From the NCBI GenBank assembly GCA_016865895.1, contig VGNY01000012.1:1-32358 (forward strand): a stretch of DNA of 32,358 nt, read 5' to 3'. Of the stretch, positions 15,690 through 23,251 are shown piece after piece. The number at the start of each line of letters is the position of its first letter. Within the stretch, counting starts at the first letter, position 1. The translations under genes were made by a program, and so were the position numbers. Under the pieces are notes generated by a model. The model was not told the DNA's origin. It made no database searches and saw nothing but the letters and a program-made list of their open reading frames with translations. Source of the DNA: Chloroflexota bacterium (GTDB lineage: Bacteria; Chloroflexota; Dehalococcoidia; GIF9; UBA5629).

Positions 15690-16031
15690 CTAGCCTAGCT
15701 GGTCATCAAGTTTTCGTCCACCGACCAGATGGAAGTGGACATGGGGCACAAATTGACCGCCATCAGGACCGCAACTTACCGATAGGCGATAACCCTTCTC
15801 CGCAATGCCTTCTTTCTCAGCCAGCTCCCTGGCTAGCAAGATAACTCCACCCATTAACCCTTGCTGCTTGCTGGTGAGCTGTGTTAGTGAAACAATGTGA
15901 GATTTGGGTATGATAAGAAGATGCGTAGGTGCCTGAGGATGGATATCCCGAAAAGCTAAAAGCTCTTTATCCTGATAAACGATATCAGCAGGTATCTCCC
16001 CAGCAACAATGCGGCAAAAAACGCATTCCAT
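15690..16031 (-). CDS. HIT-family nucleotide hydrolase (HinT-like)
   Basis: A 113-residue histidine-triad protein. The triad is His97, His99 and His101 in VPHVHFH, with Cys3 and Cys6 (CVFC) and His45 available for the structural zinc of the HinT group. The length and CGPDGGQ segment are typical of HinT, which hydrolyses purine phosphoramidates and aminoacyl-AMP. It lies 15 bp downstream of the stand-alone ligand-binding-domain gene on the same strand, so they may share a transcript. Confidence 0.93.
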   Translation of the reverse strand: MECVFCRIVAGEIPADIVYQDKELLAFRDIHPQAPTHLLIIPKSHIVSLTQLTSKQQGLMGGVILLARELAEKEGIAEKGYRLSVSCGPDGGQFVPHVHFHLVGGRKLDDQLG

Positions 16032-16046
16032 TGGTCTATGGTGTGG

Positions 16047-16292
16047 CTACGATACGCGGATTGATAGACAGGTAACCGTTCTCTTTATGCCCGGTATAGG
16101 GTGGATTCTCTCAGTAACCAGGCTGCCAACGGCATTGAAGTCATCATGCTCAACAACAGCGATGACATCGTATGGCCCGGTTACCAGGTCAACCGACTTT
16201 ATTTCCTTAACTTTCTGGGCTTGAAGAGCCGCGACAACATCCTTGGTCCTGCCTACCTCCGTCTCAATAAGCACAAAGGCTTTAGCTGGCAT
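16047..16292 (-). CDS. Stand-alone Lrp/AsnC ligand-binding (RAM) domain protein
   Basis: An 81-residue protein consisting only of the alpha/beta-sandwich RAM domain of Lrp/AsnC regulators: AFVLIETEVGRTKDVVAAL, then VKEIKSVDLVTGPYDVIAVVE and IHPIPGIKRTVTCL. No helix-turn-helix is encoded. Such isolated domains oligomerise and bind small effectors such as amino acids; a role in metabolite sensing is possible. GGAGG lies ahead of the ATG. It sits between the CoA-transferase/racemase gene and the HIT gene, all on the minus strand. Function beyond the fold is unknown. Confidence 0.88.
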   Translation of the reverse strand: MPAKAFVLIETEVGRTKDVVAALQAQKVKEIKSVDLVTGPYDVIAVVEHDDFNAVGSLVTERIHPIPGIKRTVTCLSIRVS

Positions 16293-16318
16293 AATGTCAC
16301 CCTCCTCTAATTTAAATT

Positions 16319-17536
16319 TTAGCCTATGACGCTAGATTGACGCAACTCAGCGATTTGCGATTGGGTATAGCCTAACTCTCGCAATATCTCTTCAGTGTGC
16401 TCACCAAAAATAGGAGCCAGCCTCCTCACCTTGCCCGGGGTATCAGAGAGCTTGATGGCGATTCCCGGCTGTTTTACTTTGCCCACAGTGGGATGCTCTA
16501 TCTCAACAACCATGTGGCGGTGGAGCACTTGAGGGTCGCTGAAAACTTCATCCAGGGTATAGACTTTACCCACCGGCACATCTTTCTCGGCTAGAAAATC
16601 AAACCACTCGTCTCTAGTCTTGGTCAAAAAGACCTCCTCTAGATTGGAAGAAATTTCCTCCCATTTGTCACCTTCGGGTTTGTGCAGAAAATGCTCCGGC
16701 GAGATGCAATAAGGTATATACTCATCCTTGCCTAGAGCGCGGCATAGATTCTCCCAAAACCATGGCTCAACACAGCCAATGCTGATGTATTTGCCATCCT
16801 TAGCCTCGTACACACCGTAATACGGATAAATGCCATGAAGCCACGTTTCACCTTTCTTAAACAGAACGCCACTGGAAAAGTATTGGCTAATAAACCAGGT
16901 TATGATGGACATTGCTCCATCTGTGTAGGATATATCCACGTATTGCCCTGCACCTGTTTTGTCTCTGGCTACTAAAGCTGCCATGATGCCGATGACCCCG
17001 TGCAGAGAAGCTCCAGCGAAATCTGCTAATAGATTTAGTGGCACAACTGGCGGTCGGTCGGGAGTACCAATGAGATTAAGAGCACCGGCTATTGAGATAT
17101 AATTTACATCATGTCCTGAGAATTTACTGTACGGGCCATCCTGCCCATAGCCACTGAGAGAGCAATAAATAATCCGAGGGTTAATCGCACTTATTGATTC
17201 ATAATCAACGCCTAAACGTTTCACTACTCCGGGCCTGAAGCCTTCAATGATGACATCTGCTGTCTTTGCCAGCTTGTGGAATATATCTCGACCTTGCTCA
17301 GACCTTAGATTGAGTCCGACACTTCTCTTGTTTCGATTAAGTGCATCGAAAGCCGCCTGCTTCCTTCCCTCCTCCCCCATTGGCGATGTACCCAGCCCAG
17401 CACCTCGCCCACCAACCCCAGGTGGTGCTTCGATTCTAACCACATCAGCTCCCAGGTCACCTAAAATCATGGTACACAACGCACCGGGTGCCAGATGAGT
17501 AAGGTCTAAAATCCTGATGCCTTCTAAAGCTAACAT
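16319..17536 (-). CDS. CaiB/BaiF CoA-transferase family protein, alpha-methylacyl-CoA racemase-like
   Basis: A 405-residue family III CoA-transferase homologue. Unlike the copy at 5285 it carries SGHDVNYISIAGAL (His142) and LNLLADFAGASL (Asp172). This His/Asp pair, with the same spacing, is the catalytic couple of alpha-methylacyl-CoA racemase, which epimerises 2-methylacyl-CoA esters. True CoA-transferases share the Asp but usually not this His context. The C-terminal HTEEILRELGY is present. Racemase, CoA-transferase or lyase activity are all possible; the racemase-like motif makes 2-substituted acyl-CoA a reasonable substrate guess. It is divergent from the NrpR-like gene and heads the RAM/HIT gene string. 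Confidence 0.88.
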   Translation of the reverse strand: MLALEGIRILDLTHLAPGALCTMILGDLGADVVRIEAPPGVGGRGAGLGTSPMGEEGRKQAAFDALNRNKRSVGLNLRSEQGRDIFHKLAKTADVIIEGFRPGVVKRLGVDYESISAINPRIIYCSLSGYGQDGPYSKFSGHDVNYISIAGALNLIGTPDRPPVVPLNLLADFAGASLHGVIGIMAALVARDKTGAGQYVDISYTDGAMSIITWFISQYFSSGVLFKKGETWLHGIYPYYGVYEAKDGKYISIGCVEPWFWENLCRALGKDEYIPYCISPEHFLHKPEGDKWEEISSNLEEVFLTKTRDEWFDFLAEKDVPVGKVYTLDEVFSDPQVLHRHMVVEIEHPTVGKVKQPGIAIKLSDTPGKVRRLAPIFGEHTEEILRELGYTQSQIAELRQSSVIG

Positions 17537-17620
17537 GTTACCTCCATCTTCGATTTCTTAGATTTGCCAGACTTCACTAATAATACTTTTTGGCTTAACC
17601 CCAGTCAAGGTTAGGGGGAC

Positions 17621-17649
17621 TTGACACCGCTTGTGACCTTTTGTATAAT
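17621..17649 (+). promoter_or_regulatory. Consensus sigma70 promoter of the nrpR-like/hisF operon
   Basis: TTGACA (17621-17626), 17 bp, TATAAT (17644-17649): a perfect match to both boxes with ideal spacing, 50 bp upstream of the regulator ATG. It should be very strong when not repressed. Confidence 0.85.
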
Positions 17650-17666
17650 AGGCAAACGGTTGCCTA
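17649..17666. promoter_or_regulatory. Candidate NrpR operator over the transcription start
   Basis: A perfect 7-4-7 inverted repeat, TAGGCAA-ACGG-TTGCCTA. It starts on the last base of the -10 box and covers the expected +1. It contains GGCA-N6-TGCC, the same geometry as the archaeal NrpR operators GGAA-N6-TTCC and GGTA-N6-TACC. The downstream gene encodes an NrpR-like protein, so autorepression is likely. Confidence 0.7.
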
Positions 17667-17699
17667 CTGCCCTAATCCTACACTGTAAGGAACAGCTTT

Positions 17700-18701
17700 A
17701 TGATAGGCATTGAAACGCAAGAGGTCAAGAGAAAGGAGCTCTCCATCCTAAAAATCCTGAGTGAATCTCAGGAGCCTTTGGGTGCCAGGGTCATCGCTCG
17801 ACGCCTGAAAGACTATGGAGTTTACCTGGGTGAAAGAGCAGTCAGATACCACCTCAAATTGATGGATGGAAGAGGTCTAACTAATCTTGTCAGTCGGGAT
17901 GGTCGTCTGCTCACCGAGTTGGGTGCAGAAGAACTAGGCAATGCTCTGGTCAGAGATAAGGTTGGTTTCGCCCTAGCCAGAATTGAACTGCTCGCCTTTC
18001 GCACCGATTTCGAGTGGGACAAACGCACCGGCTTAATCCCAGTTAACATCTCTTTCTTCCCGAAGGCGAAGTTTGACAGGGCACTGCAGGCAATGAAGCC
18101 GGTATTCGACGCAGGGATTTGCGTAAGCGACCTGGTGGCTGTAGCTCAGGGGGGAGAACAATTGGGTGAGTTATTCGTCCCTCCAGGCAAGATAGGGCTG
18201 GCAACTGTGTGCAGCATCGTGATAAACGGCACGTTACTCAAGGCCGGAGTTCCTATGGATTCCCGATTCGGCGGTATACTCCAGATTCGAAATCACCAAC
18301 CGCTTCGTTTTGTAGAGCTCATTAATTATGCCGGCTCTTCCCTCGACCCCTCAGAGGTATTCATCAGAGCCAGAATGACCACTGTAAGAGAGGCAGCCAA
18401 GACAGGCAAGGGCAAAATACTGGCCAACTTCCGTGAAATACCAGCCATGTGCCGCCCAACAGCCGAAAAAGTCGTGGCTAAACTGAAGGAGGCGAGCCTG
18501 GGAGGGCTGATAGTAATGGGCAATACTAGCGAGCCAGTGTGCGAAATCACCGTGGACCTCAACAGAATCGGAATGGTTCTCATCGGAGGTTTGAACCCTG
18601 TAGCTGCCGCGGAAGAAGCTGGTATCGAAGCAGACAACCGTGCCATGAGCACTGTCATGGAATATCAAAAATTGACCAGTTTTTGGGAGGTTATAACGTG
18701 A
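17700..18701 (+). CDS. NrpR-like transcriptional regulator (winged helix plus one NrpR/DUF128 domain)
   Basis: A 333-residue protein. Residues about 10-75 form a winged helix (ILKILSESQEPLGARVIARRL, then GERAVRYHLKLMDGRGL). Residues about 85-325 match the NrpR effector domain, with FPKAKFDRALQAMKPVFDAG, DLVAVAQGGEQLG and a C-terminal segment EITVDLNRIGMVLIGGLNPVAA. NrpR of methanogens represses nitrogen-assimilation genes and is released by 2-oxoglutarate; many of those proteins carry two such domains, this one only one. The gene lies behind a consensus promoter with a GGCA-N6-TGCC palindrome and its stop overlaps hisF. A glutamate-synthase-like gene follows, consistent with nitrogen control. 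The effector is inferred. Confidence 0.85.
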   Translation: MIGIETQEVKRKELSILKILSESQEPLGARVIARRLKDYGVYLGERAVRYHLKLMDGRGLTNLVSRDGRLLTELGAEELGNALVRDKVGFALARIELLAFRTDFEWDKRTGLIPVNISFFPKAKFDRALQAMKPVFDAGICVSDLVAVAQGGEQLGELFVPPGKIGLATVCSIVINGTLLKAGVPMDSRFGGILQIRNHQPLRFVELINYAGSSLDPSEVFIRARMTTVREAAKTGKGKILANFREIPAMCRPTAEKVVAKLKEASLGGLIVMGNTSEPVCEITVDLNRIGMVLIGGLNPVAAAEEAGIEADNRAMSTVMEYQKLTSFWEVIT

Positions 18702-19468
18702 AACAAGTTAAAGTCATACCATGTCTGGATGTCAAGGATAGCAGAGTGGTTAAGGGGGTAAAGTTCGTCAATCTGAGAGACGCCCGTGACCCGGTGGAGG
18801 CCGCTGTAGCCTACTGCCAACAGGGGGCTGATGAACTTGTCTTTCTTGACATCTTTGCTACCGTGGAGAACAGGGGCACAAGATTAGAATGGGTCAAAAG
18901 AGTTGCCGAGAAGGTCACCATACCATTTGCCGTAGGTGGCGGCATCAGAGACACCAAAGACATGAAGGATTTGTTTGACATCGGCGTCAGCAAGGTCTCC
19001 ATAAACACCGCTGCTGTCAAGAATCCTGAGCTAATAAAAGAAGCCTCGAAGAAATTCGGCAAGAAAAGACTCGTCGTTGCCATCGATGGCAAAAAGAACC
19101 CACCAAACAGCCATCTCCCCAGATTGGAGGTAGTGGTTAAAAGCGGCGAGGAGTCAACAGGATTGGACATTGTCAAGTGGGCAAGAAAAGTCGAAAAGCT
19201 GGGCGCAGGAGAGATTTTGCTAACCAGCAAGGACGCCGATGGTACCAAGGAGGGATACGATTTGGAGATGACCAAAGCCGTAGCCGAGGCGGTGAAAATA
19301 CCGGTCACCGCCTCCGGTGGTGCTGGTAAATTAGAGCACCTTTATGAAGCCGTAGCCATCGCCAAAGCATCAGCAGTCCTGGCTGCATCCATTTTTCACT
19401 TCGGAGAAATAACCATCCCCGAAGCCAAAAGGTATCTTAAAGAAAAGGGAGTACCGGTGAGAATATGA
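18698..19468 (+). CDS. hisF: Imidazole glycerol phosphate synthase cyclase subunit HisF
   Basis: A 256-residue (beta-alpha)8-barrel. The catalytic aspartates fall at Asp11 (IPCLDVKDSRVVKG) and Asp130 (VVAIDGKK), exactly as in well-studied HisF. The phosphate-binding motifs GGGIRDTKDM and TASGGAGKLEH are present. HisF joins PRFAR with ammonia delivered by HisH to give imidazole glycerol phosphate and AICAR, linking histidine and purine synthesis. The true start is GTG at 18698, whose last two bases overlap the TGA of the NrpR-like gene (GTGA) with GGGAGG 7 bp upstream; the longer frame to 18539 is an overlap artefact. No other his gene is visible here, so hisF is away from its partner hisH. 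Confidence 0.95.
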   Translation: MKQVKVIPCLDVKDSRVVKGVKFVNLRDARDPVEAAVAYCQQGADELVFLDIFATVENRGTRLEWVKRVAEKVTIPFAVGGGIRDTKDMKDLFDIGVSKVSINTAAVKNPELIKEASKKFGKKRLVVAIDGKKNPPNSHLPRLEVVVKSGEESTGLDIVKWARKVEKLGAGEILLTSKDADGTKEGYDLEMTKAVAEAVKIPVTASGGAGKLEHLYEAVAIAKASAVLAASIFHFGEITIPEAKRYLKEKGVPVRI

Positions 19469-19503
19469 CGTTTTTTAATTGCCACTATAGAACTTCCACT
19501 TTT

Positions 19504-19598
19504 TGTCATTCTGAGGGAGCGGAGCGACCGAAGAATCTCAACACTGGATTGACTTTGCTCAGAGTCTGTGGGGATTCTTCGCTGCGCTCAGAATGACA
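19504..19598. repeat. TGTCATTCTGAG inverted repeat, copy 3
   Basis: Ends TGTCATTCTGAG (19504-19515) and CTCAGAATGACA (19587-19598) are exact inverted copies. Further inward, GAAGAATCTC faces GGGATTCTTC. It occupies most of the gap between hisF and the glutamate-synthase-like gene and could also act as a transcriptional or RNA-stability hairpin. Confidence 0.85.
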
Positions 19599-19660
19599 TG
19601 ACAAAGAGTTCCCTCAGAACAGCAGCATGCTAAAAAACAAAACAAGAAGGAGTAACAAAA

Positions 19661-21253
19661 ATGAATCTACAACGACCAAACGCAAACGAGGCTACAAGGA
19701 CTGCCAATCGCTCCCGAAGCGTAGTTCCCAGCAGTGGCCTGTGCTCCCGTTGTCTCGACGGCTGCACGGGGAACTGTGAAGTATTCAAAGCCAGCTTCCG
19801 CGGCCGAGAGTTAATTTATCCCGGACCATTCGGTGAAATCACCGCTGGCGGCGATAAAGAGTATCCAGTTGATTACTCGCACCTCAACATACAGGGTTAT
19901 GCCCTTGGTGCCAAGGGGCTACCCAAAGGCATTGTAGGTGACCCAGACACGGCTATTTTCCCCGCAGTCAGTACGGAGACCGAATACGGCTGGGATATCA
20001 AGGTGAAAATGAAAGTTCCCATTTTCACCGGCGCTCTGGGCTCCACCGAGATAGCTCGCAAGAACTGGGAACATTTTGCCGTAGGTGCCGCCATCAGCGG
20101 GGTTACCCTAGTCTGTGGCGAAAACGTTTGTGGCATCGACCCCAAGCTTGAGCTTGATGTCAAGGGTAAGGTCAAGTCCTCTCCAGACATGGACCGCCGC
20201 GTTGAGATTTACCGCCGCTACCACCAGGGCTATGGTGAGTTACTTGTTCAAATGAACGTAGAAGACACCCGCCTGGGTGTAGCTGAATATGTTCATACGA
20301 AACATGGTCTTGAGACCATCGAGCTAAAATGGGGGCAAGGTGCCAAATGCATCGGCGGGGAGATAAAGGTCAGTTCTCTGGAGCGAGCTTTAGAGCTCCA
20401 GAAACGCGGCTATATTATTACCCCCGACCCATCAGACCCTATCAATCAGGCGGCTTTTAAAGAAGGTGCGCTTAGGGAATTTGAAAGGCATAGCCGCCTC
20501 GGTTTTATCGATGAAGAAGGTTTCTATGCCGAAGTTAAGCGCTTGCGAGACCTGGGATTCAAACGAATTACTTTGAAGACCGGTGCTTACAGCCTCCGCG
20601 AGCTAGCCATGGCCATCAAGTGGGGCTCAAACGCCAAGATTGACCTGCTCACTATAGACGGTGCTGGCGGCGGAACTGGCATGAGCCCGTGGCGAATGAT
20701 GGAAGAATGGGGTATACCAAGCCTTTACATCCATGCTGCAGCCTATGAGTTCGCCAAGATGCTGAAGGATAAAGGCCAACGACCCCCTGATTTAGCCTTC
20801 GCCAGCGGATTCAGTAGCGAAGACGGAGTATTCAAGGCACTTGCCCTAGGTGCACCTTTTACCAAGGCAGTATGCATGGGCCGGGCTTTGATGATTCCGG
20901 GTATGGTGGGCAAGAATATCGCCGAATGGATGAAAGAGGGCAAACTACCCAACACAATTTCACAGTTCGGCTCCACTCCGGAGGAAATCTTTGTCTGTTA
21001 CGAGCAGGTAAAGAGCATAGTAGGTGCCAATGAAATGAAGAATATCCCTCTTGGAGCCGTCGGCATTTACTCTTATGCCGAAAAGATAAGAGTAGGATTA
21101 CAGCAATTAATGGCAGGTGCCAGATGCTTCAGCGTCCCCGCAATTACCCGCAGTGAACTGATGTCCCTGACTGAGGAATGTGCCAAGGTCACTGGCATAC
21201 CCTATCTCATGGAAGCCTACAAAAAAGAGGCAATGGCTATCATCTCAAGTTAA
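19661..21253 (+). CDS. FMN-binding glutamate synthase-family protein
   Basis: A 530-residue protein homologous to the FMN/synthase domain of glutamate synthase. The barrel shows LLTIDGAGGGTGMSPWRMM near residues 327-345, LAFASGFSSEDGVFKALALGA, and MGRALMIPG, which form the FMN/2-oxoglutarate site in the family. An N-terminal cysteine cluster, Cys28-x2-Cys31-x3-Cys35-x3-Cys39, could bind an iron-sulfur cluster. There is no glutaminase domain, so a true glutaminase-coupled GltB is unlikely; it may be an archaeal-type glutamate synthase or another FMN oxidoreductase. AAGGAG lies before the ATG. It follows the NrpR-like/hisF pair, which supports a link to nitrogen metabolism. Confidence 0.85.
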   Translation: MNLQRPNANEATRTANRSRSVVPSSGLCSRCLDGCTGNCEVFKASFRGRELIYPGPFGEITAGGDKEYPVDYSHLNIQGYALGAKGLPKGIVGDPDTAIFPAVSTETEYGWDIKVKMKVPIFTGALGSTEIARKNWEHFAVGAAISGVTLVCGENVCGIDPKLELDVKGKVKSSPDMDRRVEIYRRYHQGYGELLVQMNVEDTRLGVAEYVHTKHGLETIELKWGQGAKCIGGEIKVSSLERALELQKRGYIITPDPSDPINQAAFKEGALREFERHSRLGFIDEEGFYAEVKRLRDLGFKRITLKTGAYSLRELAMAIKWGSNAKIDLLTIDGAGGGTGMSPWRMMEEWGIPSLYIHAAAYEFAKMLKDKGQRPPDLAFASGFSSEDGVFKALALGAPFTKAVCMGRALMIPGMVGKNIAEWMKEGKLPNTISQFGSTPEEIFVCYEQVKSIVGANEMKNIPLGAVGIYSYAEKIRVGLQQLMAGARCFSVPAITRSELMSLTEECAKVTGIPYLMEAYKKEAMAIISS

Positions 21254-21257
21254 GCAT

Positions 21258-21434
21258 CTAGGATAAACACATATGCGGAGTGACTCTATCGGGTGCAGTA
21301 CAAGCATTACCTAATACCCATATCTTGGCGTTGTGACGCACCTGGTTGTGTGAATAGCCGTGACTTTGCAAGTCTTTATACTTATTAAAAGAGTTATTTA
21401 CTATCGAATGCAATTCGTTGTACACATCTTCCAT
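21258..21434 (-). CDS. Possible 58-residue small protein, or remnant
   Basis: In the 235-bp gap between two convergent genes the minus strand has an ATG-started frame whose translation looks protein-like: MEDVYNELHSIVNNSFNKYK, later SHNQVRHNAKIWVLGNACTA. GGCGAG lies about 11 bases before the ATG. It is downstream of the acyl-CoA synthetase on the same strand, 54 bp after that stop. I do not recognise it. A decayed gene end is equally possible. Confidence 0.3.
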   Translation of the reverse strand: MEDVYNELHSIVNNSFNKYKDLQSHGYSHNQVRHNAKIWVLGNACTAPDRVTPHMCLS

Positions 21435-21488
21435 ATCAAGAATCTCGCCAGGTAATGCATGATGTCAGGTTGTTCACATTCTCGTCAT

Positions 21489-22895
21489 TTAGTCAGTATC
21501 CTTGAGTCGGTGGTACCGATAGAGGGCACCTAGCGCGCCGATTGCCCGCTCTGCTGATGTATAAACCGGTATTCGGCTTAGCTCCAGCTGCTCAACCACC
21601 TCTTTACCCACCTGAGGGTCAGTTATCCAGGTTACCACTGCTTTACCCTTTCTAATCAACTCACGAAACGGCTCTACAAGTTTGTCAACGTCAATTGATG
21701 AGCCATCTAGCCAGTCTAAAGATAAAGCTAGGCAGTCGACATTGCAGTCATCAGCTATGGCTTCCAGAAAAATATTTCTGATGTTTGTTCCCCAGTTAAA
21801 CTGAGAGCAGACTCCGATATCGAGGGGATTAACTCGAATATCCCAGGGTGGGAAAATAGAGCGTAGCCTGGTCTTTGTCTGTGCGCTCAGTTGGGCCAAA
21901 ATAAACCCGTTGGTCTGGCACAGGTCTGTGGCAATCACTCCTTCTCCACCAGAACCGGTTGCGACGGAAATCCTGTTCCTCTTCAAAGGTGGCAGGTATT
22001 CAAATACCTTTGCCAGGTCAAAAAAATCGTCCAACCCCTGGGCTCGAATTGCTCCCGATTGCCTCAGTGCAGCTTCGACTACAGCATCGCTTGAGCGGAT
22101 TATGGCACCAGTGTGCGACGAAGCTGCTTTAGCTCCTTCTTCTGTCCGGCCGGACTTGAGAACAACAACCGGTTTATCTCTGGTGGTACTTTTCAAAAGT
22201 TGCATGAACTCTTTGGGGTCACCGGCAATGCTTTCCAGGTGCATAGCAATACATCCAGTTTCTGCATCCTGTGACAAATACTCAAGGACATCAACTTCAT
22301 TTACATCCATTTTGTTGCCCAGGTCGATAAGCTTACTTAGATGTATGTGAAAGTCCGAAAAAAGCCAGTGGATTCTGGGCTCATACAGCCCTGACTGGAA
22401 GATGAAGGAAAGCTTTCCCTGTGGCAGCTTTTGGACGCGGGTAAAACTGATAACAAGATTATTTCGGCTATTGATGGGGCTGAGTGTGTTGGGTCCAATT
22501 GCCCTGATTTTGTGCTCTCTTAGCAGGGCAAAAATCTCATTTTGTAATTTCTTCCCACCCTCACCAATCTCCGAAAACCCGCCCGGGACCAGGGTAAGAC
22601 ACTTCACTTTCTTGGCGACACAATCTTTGACTGCCTCCAGCGTTTTGGTCGCCGGAACGGCAACCACCGCCAGGTCTATATCCGCTTCAATGCTCCTCAA
22701 ATCAGGATATGCTTTTAACCCCAGAATCTCGTCGGCATTGGGGTTTACCGGGTATATCCTGCCCACGAACTTCAGGTCTACCAGGTTTCCCACCAAGTTG
22801 AAATTCAGTGTATCCGGACTTCTGCCAGCACCTATAACAGCTATACTTCTGGGATAGAAGAAAGTGTCCAGGAAGTGATGCTCAGCGCTATCCAT
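21489..22895 (-). CDS. NDP-forming acyl-CoA synthetase, alpha-subunit type
   Basis: A 468-residue homologue of the alpha subunit of ADP-forming acetyl/acyl-CoA synthetase (related to succinyl-CoA synthetase alpha). The CoA-binding Rossmann domain begins FYPRSIAVIGAGRSPD (13-28) and continues with VPGGFSEIGEGG and AIGPNTLSPIN. The phosphohistidine is expected at His261 in AASSHTGAI, and LGNKMDVNEVDVLEYL is typical. The usual QSGALG motif is altered to QSGLYEPRI (167-175). No ATP-grasp beta subunit is encoded in the window. The enzyme may make ATP from an acyl-CoA or activate an acid, and lies upstream on the same strand of nothing but the small frame at 21258; the MoaD/AOR pair lies behind it. 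Confidence 0.87.
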   Translation of the reverse strand: MDSAEHHFLDTFFYPRSIAVIGAGRSPDTLNFNLVGNLVDLKFVGRIYPVNPNADEILGLKAYPDLRSIEADIDLAVVAVPATKTLEAVKDCVAKKVKCLTLVPGGFSEIGEGGKKLQNEIFALLREHKIRAIGPNTLSPINSRNNLVISFTRVQKLPQGKLSFIFQSGLYEPRIHWLFSDFHIHLSKLIDLGNKMDVNEVDVLEYLSQDAETGCIAMHLESIAGDPKEFMQLLKSTTRDKPVVVLKSGRTEEGAKAASSHTGAIIRSSDAVVEAALRQSGAIRAQGLDDFFDLAKVFEYLPPLKRNRISVATGSGGEGVIATDLCQTNGFILAQLSAQTKTRLRSIFPPWDIRVNPLDIGVCSQFNWGTNIRNIFLEAIADDCNVDCLALSLDWLDGSSIDVDKLVEPFRELIRKGKAVVTWITDPQVGKEVVEQLELSRIPVYTSAERAIGALGALYRYHRLKDTD

Positions 22896-22993
22896 ATTTA
22901 TTATCAGTATTGTACCAAGTCACCCATGAAGCGATGCAGGCTTATCAGCCAGACCCTCAACGTTCTAGTTTACATCTTAGCATGAGTCGATTG

Positions 22994-23251
22994 TCAGCCG
23001 CCGGCTATAAGGGGCAGGAACGAGATAGTGTCCTTGTCCCGTAGAATCCTGTCCAAAGACGCTGCTTCAAGATTGACGGTTACCAGGACCATCCCTTCTT
23101 CCAATTGGAGAGCGGGATACTGTCGTCTGACGTATTCAAGGATGTCATTCACCTTCGTATTTCCCGTTATAGGCATATCTATACCATCTGTGTTCGCTAT
23201 AACGCGCTGCATTCCGAGGAACCTAATTGAGGCTACCATTTGCTTGCTCAT
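22994..23251 (-). CDS. MoaD/ThiS-family ubiquitin-like sulfur carrier
   Basis: An 85-residue beta-grasp protein ending in PLIAGG; the C-terminal Gly-Gly is the adenylation/thiocarboxylation site of MoaD and ThiS. Features such as VNDILEYVRRQYP and VLVTVNLEAA fit the family. Its ATG overlaps the TGA of the first AOR (ATGA, 4 bp), so the two are translated together. MoaD supplies sulfur for molybdopterin, the cofactor of the tungsten enzyme AOR, so a dedicated role in cofactor supply for this AOR is likely. ThiS-like function is less likely in this position. Confidence 0.88.
   Translation of the reverse strand: MSKQMVASIRFLGMQRVIANTDGIDMPITGNTKVNDILEYVRRQYPALQLEEGMVLVTVNLEAASLDRILRDKDTISFLPLIAGG

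Noticed and set aside
18539-18697. N-terminal extension of HisF
   Set aside because: It overlaps the NrpR-like gene in another frame. GTG 18698 gives the canonical HisF length and puts the catalytic Asp residues at 11 and 130.
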